This document shows positions 63,785-64,000 of a stretch of DNA of 64,000 bases, in pieces. The notes beneath the pieces are model-generated. The model was not told the origin of the DNA. It saw only the letters and a list, made by a program, of their open reading frames with translations, and did not search any database. Within the stretch, counting starts at the first letter, position 1, and every line of letters starts with the position of its first letter. The translations under genes and the position numbers were made by a program. The DNA lies in assembly GCF_004337985.1 (NCBI RefSeq), contig NW_021940922.1:62001-126000 (forward strand), given 5' to 3'. The DNA comes from Pyricularia pennisetigena (Eukaryota > Ascomycota > Sordariomycetes > Magnaporthales > Pyriculariaceae).

Positions 63785-64000
63785 GCAGGCTACAACTTGG
63801 CTAGAATATGTTGTTTGCCCTCTAAAAGCATACTCTCGGGTCACTGGGACGCCCGAGTATTTATACTCAATCTTACTAAAACCTGTCTCGGATCTCCAGT
63901 CATGAGATACGAGTTCAATCCCAAATTAGGGTTGTTCTCACTAGACATTCAGTCCGTTGGAGTCAGTGCATGCCTCAAAGGAGGTCCCAAAATTTGTCTA

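Noticed and set aside
1..64000. Starship captain (DUF3435 tyrosine recombinase)
   Set aside because: No frame with the R-x-x-R/H-x-x-R...Y pattern of such recombinases was found on either strand. Absence within the window is not proof of absence nearby.
1..64000. CRISPR arrays, tRNA and rRNA genes
   Set aside because: No regularly spaced direct repeats, no complete cloverleaf and no rRNA-like sequence were seen. The tRNA-like heads at 35440 and 63425 lack a full tRNA.

Overview
The window reads as nuclear DNA of a filamentous ascomycete (Pezizomycotina, most likely Sordariomycetes; inferred). The genes carry short spliceosomal introns of about 50-150 bp with GT-AG ends and CTAAC/CTGAC branch sites, and the protein families are fungal (DUF3723, RING-patatin phospholipase, DUF3638/DUF3645 giant protein, GMC oxidoreductase, GH3, spherulin-type cupin). 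I found no tRNA, rRNA or CRISPR array. Gene models were spliced by hand, and all multi-exon models described as complete close in frame.

Layout. 0-5.4 kb is transposon-rich: a pogo/Fot1-like transposase, orphan element ends, a truncated EST1-like fragment and a solo LTR. 5.4-9.9 kb holds two metabolic genes on the minus strand, a BAHD acyltransferase and a GH3 glycosidase. 10.6-31.7 kb is an accessory island of small regulators that look nuclear: coiled-coil proteins, a Pcl/Pho80-type cyclin, a CENP-B-like HTH protein, a pseudokinase divergently paired with a DUF3723 protein, and a MADS-like protein. Part of the island exists in a second, decayed copy (27.2-29.1 kb). It also contains a truncated GMC oxidoreductase next to an 11-bp assembly gap, and a 602-bp exact duplicate of part of the DUF3723 gene on the far side of that gap. 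31.8-33.7 kb is an apparently intact 1,858-bp Fot1-like element with perfect 42-bp inverted repeats. 34-49 kb carries a disordered basic protein, a secreted cupin, an intact five-exon RING-patatin phospholipase, two multi-membrane-span proteins and a chromodomain-like protein. 51.6-61.3 kb is one giant DUF6606/DUF3638/DUF3645-type gene. The right end is mostly non-coding with dispersed repeats.

How it fits together. DUF3723 and patatin-like phospholipase genes are two of the gene families reported as recurrent cargo of giant Starship transposons in fungi. Their presence about 20 kb apart among small regulatory genes and repeats suggests Starship-like or lineage-specific accessory DNA, although no DUF3435 tyrosine recombinase (captain) is visible here. 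The cyclin, pseudokinase, DUF3723, HTH, MADS-like and coiled-coil genes are the best candidate for a coherent undescribed nuclear regulatory module. That functional link is inference.
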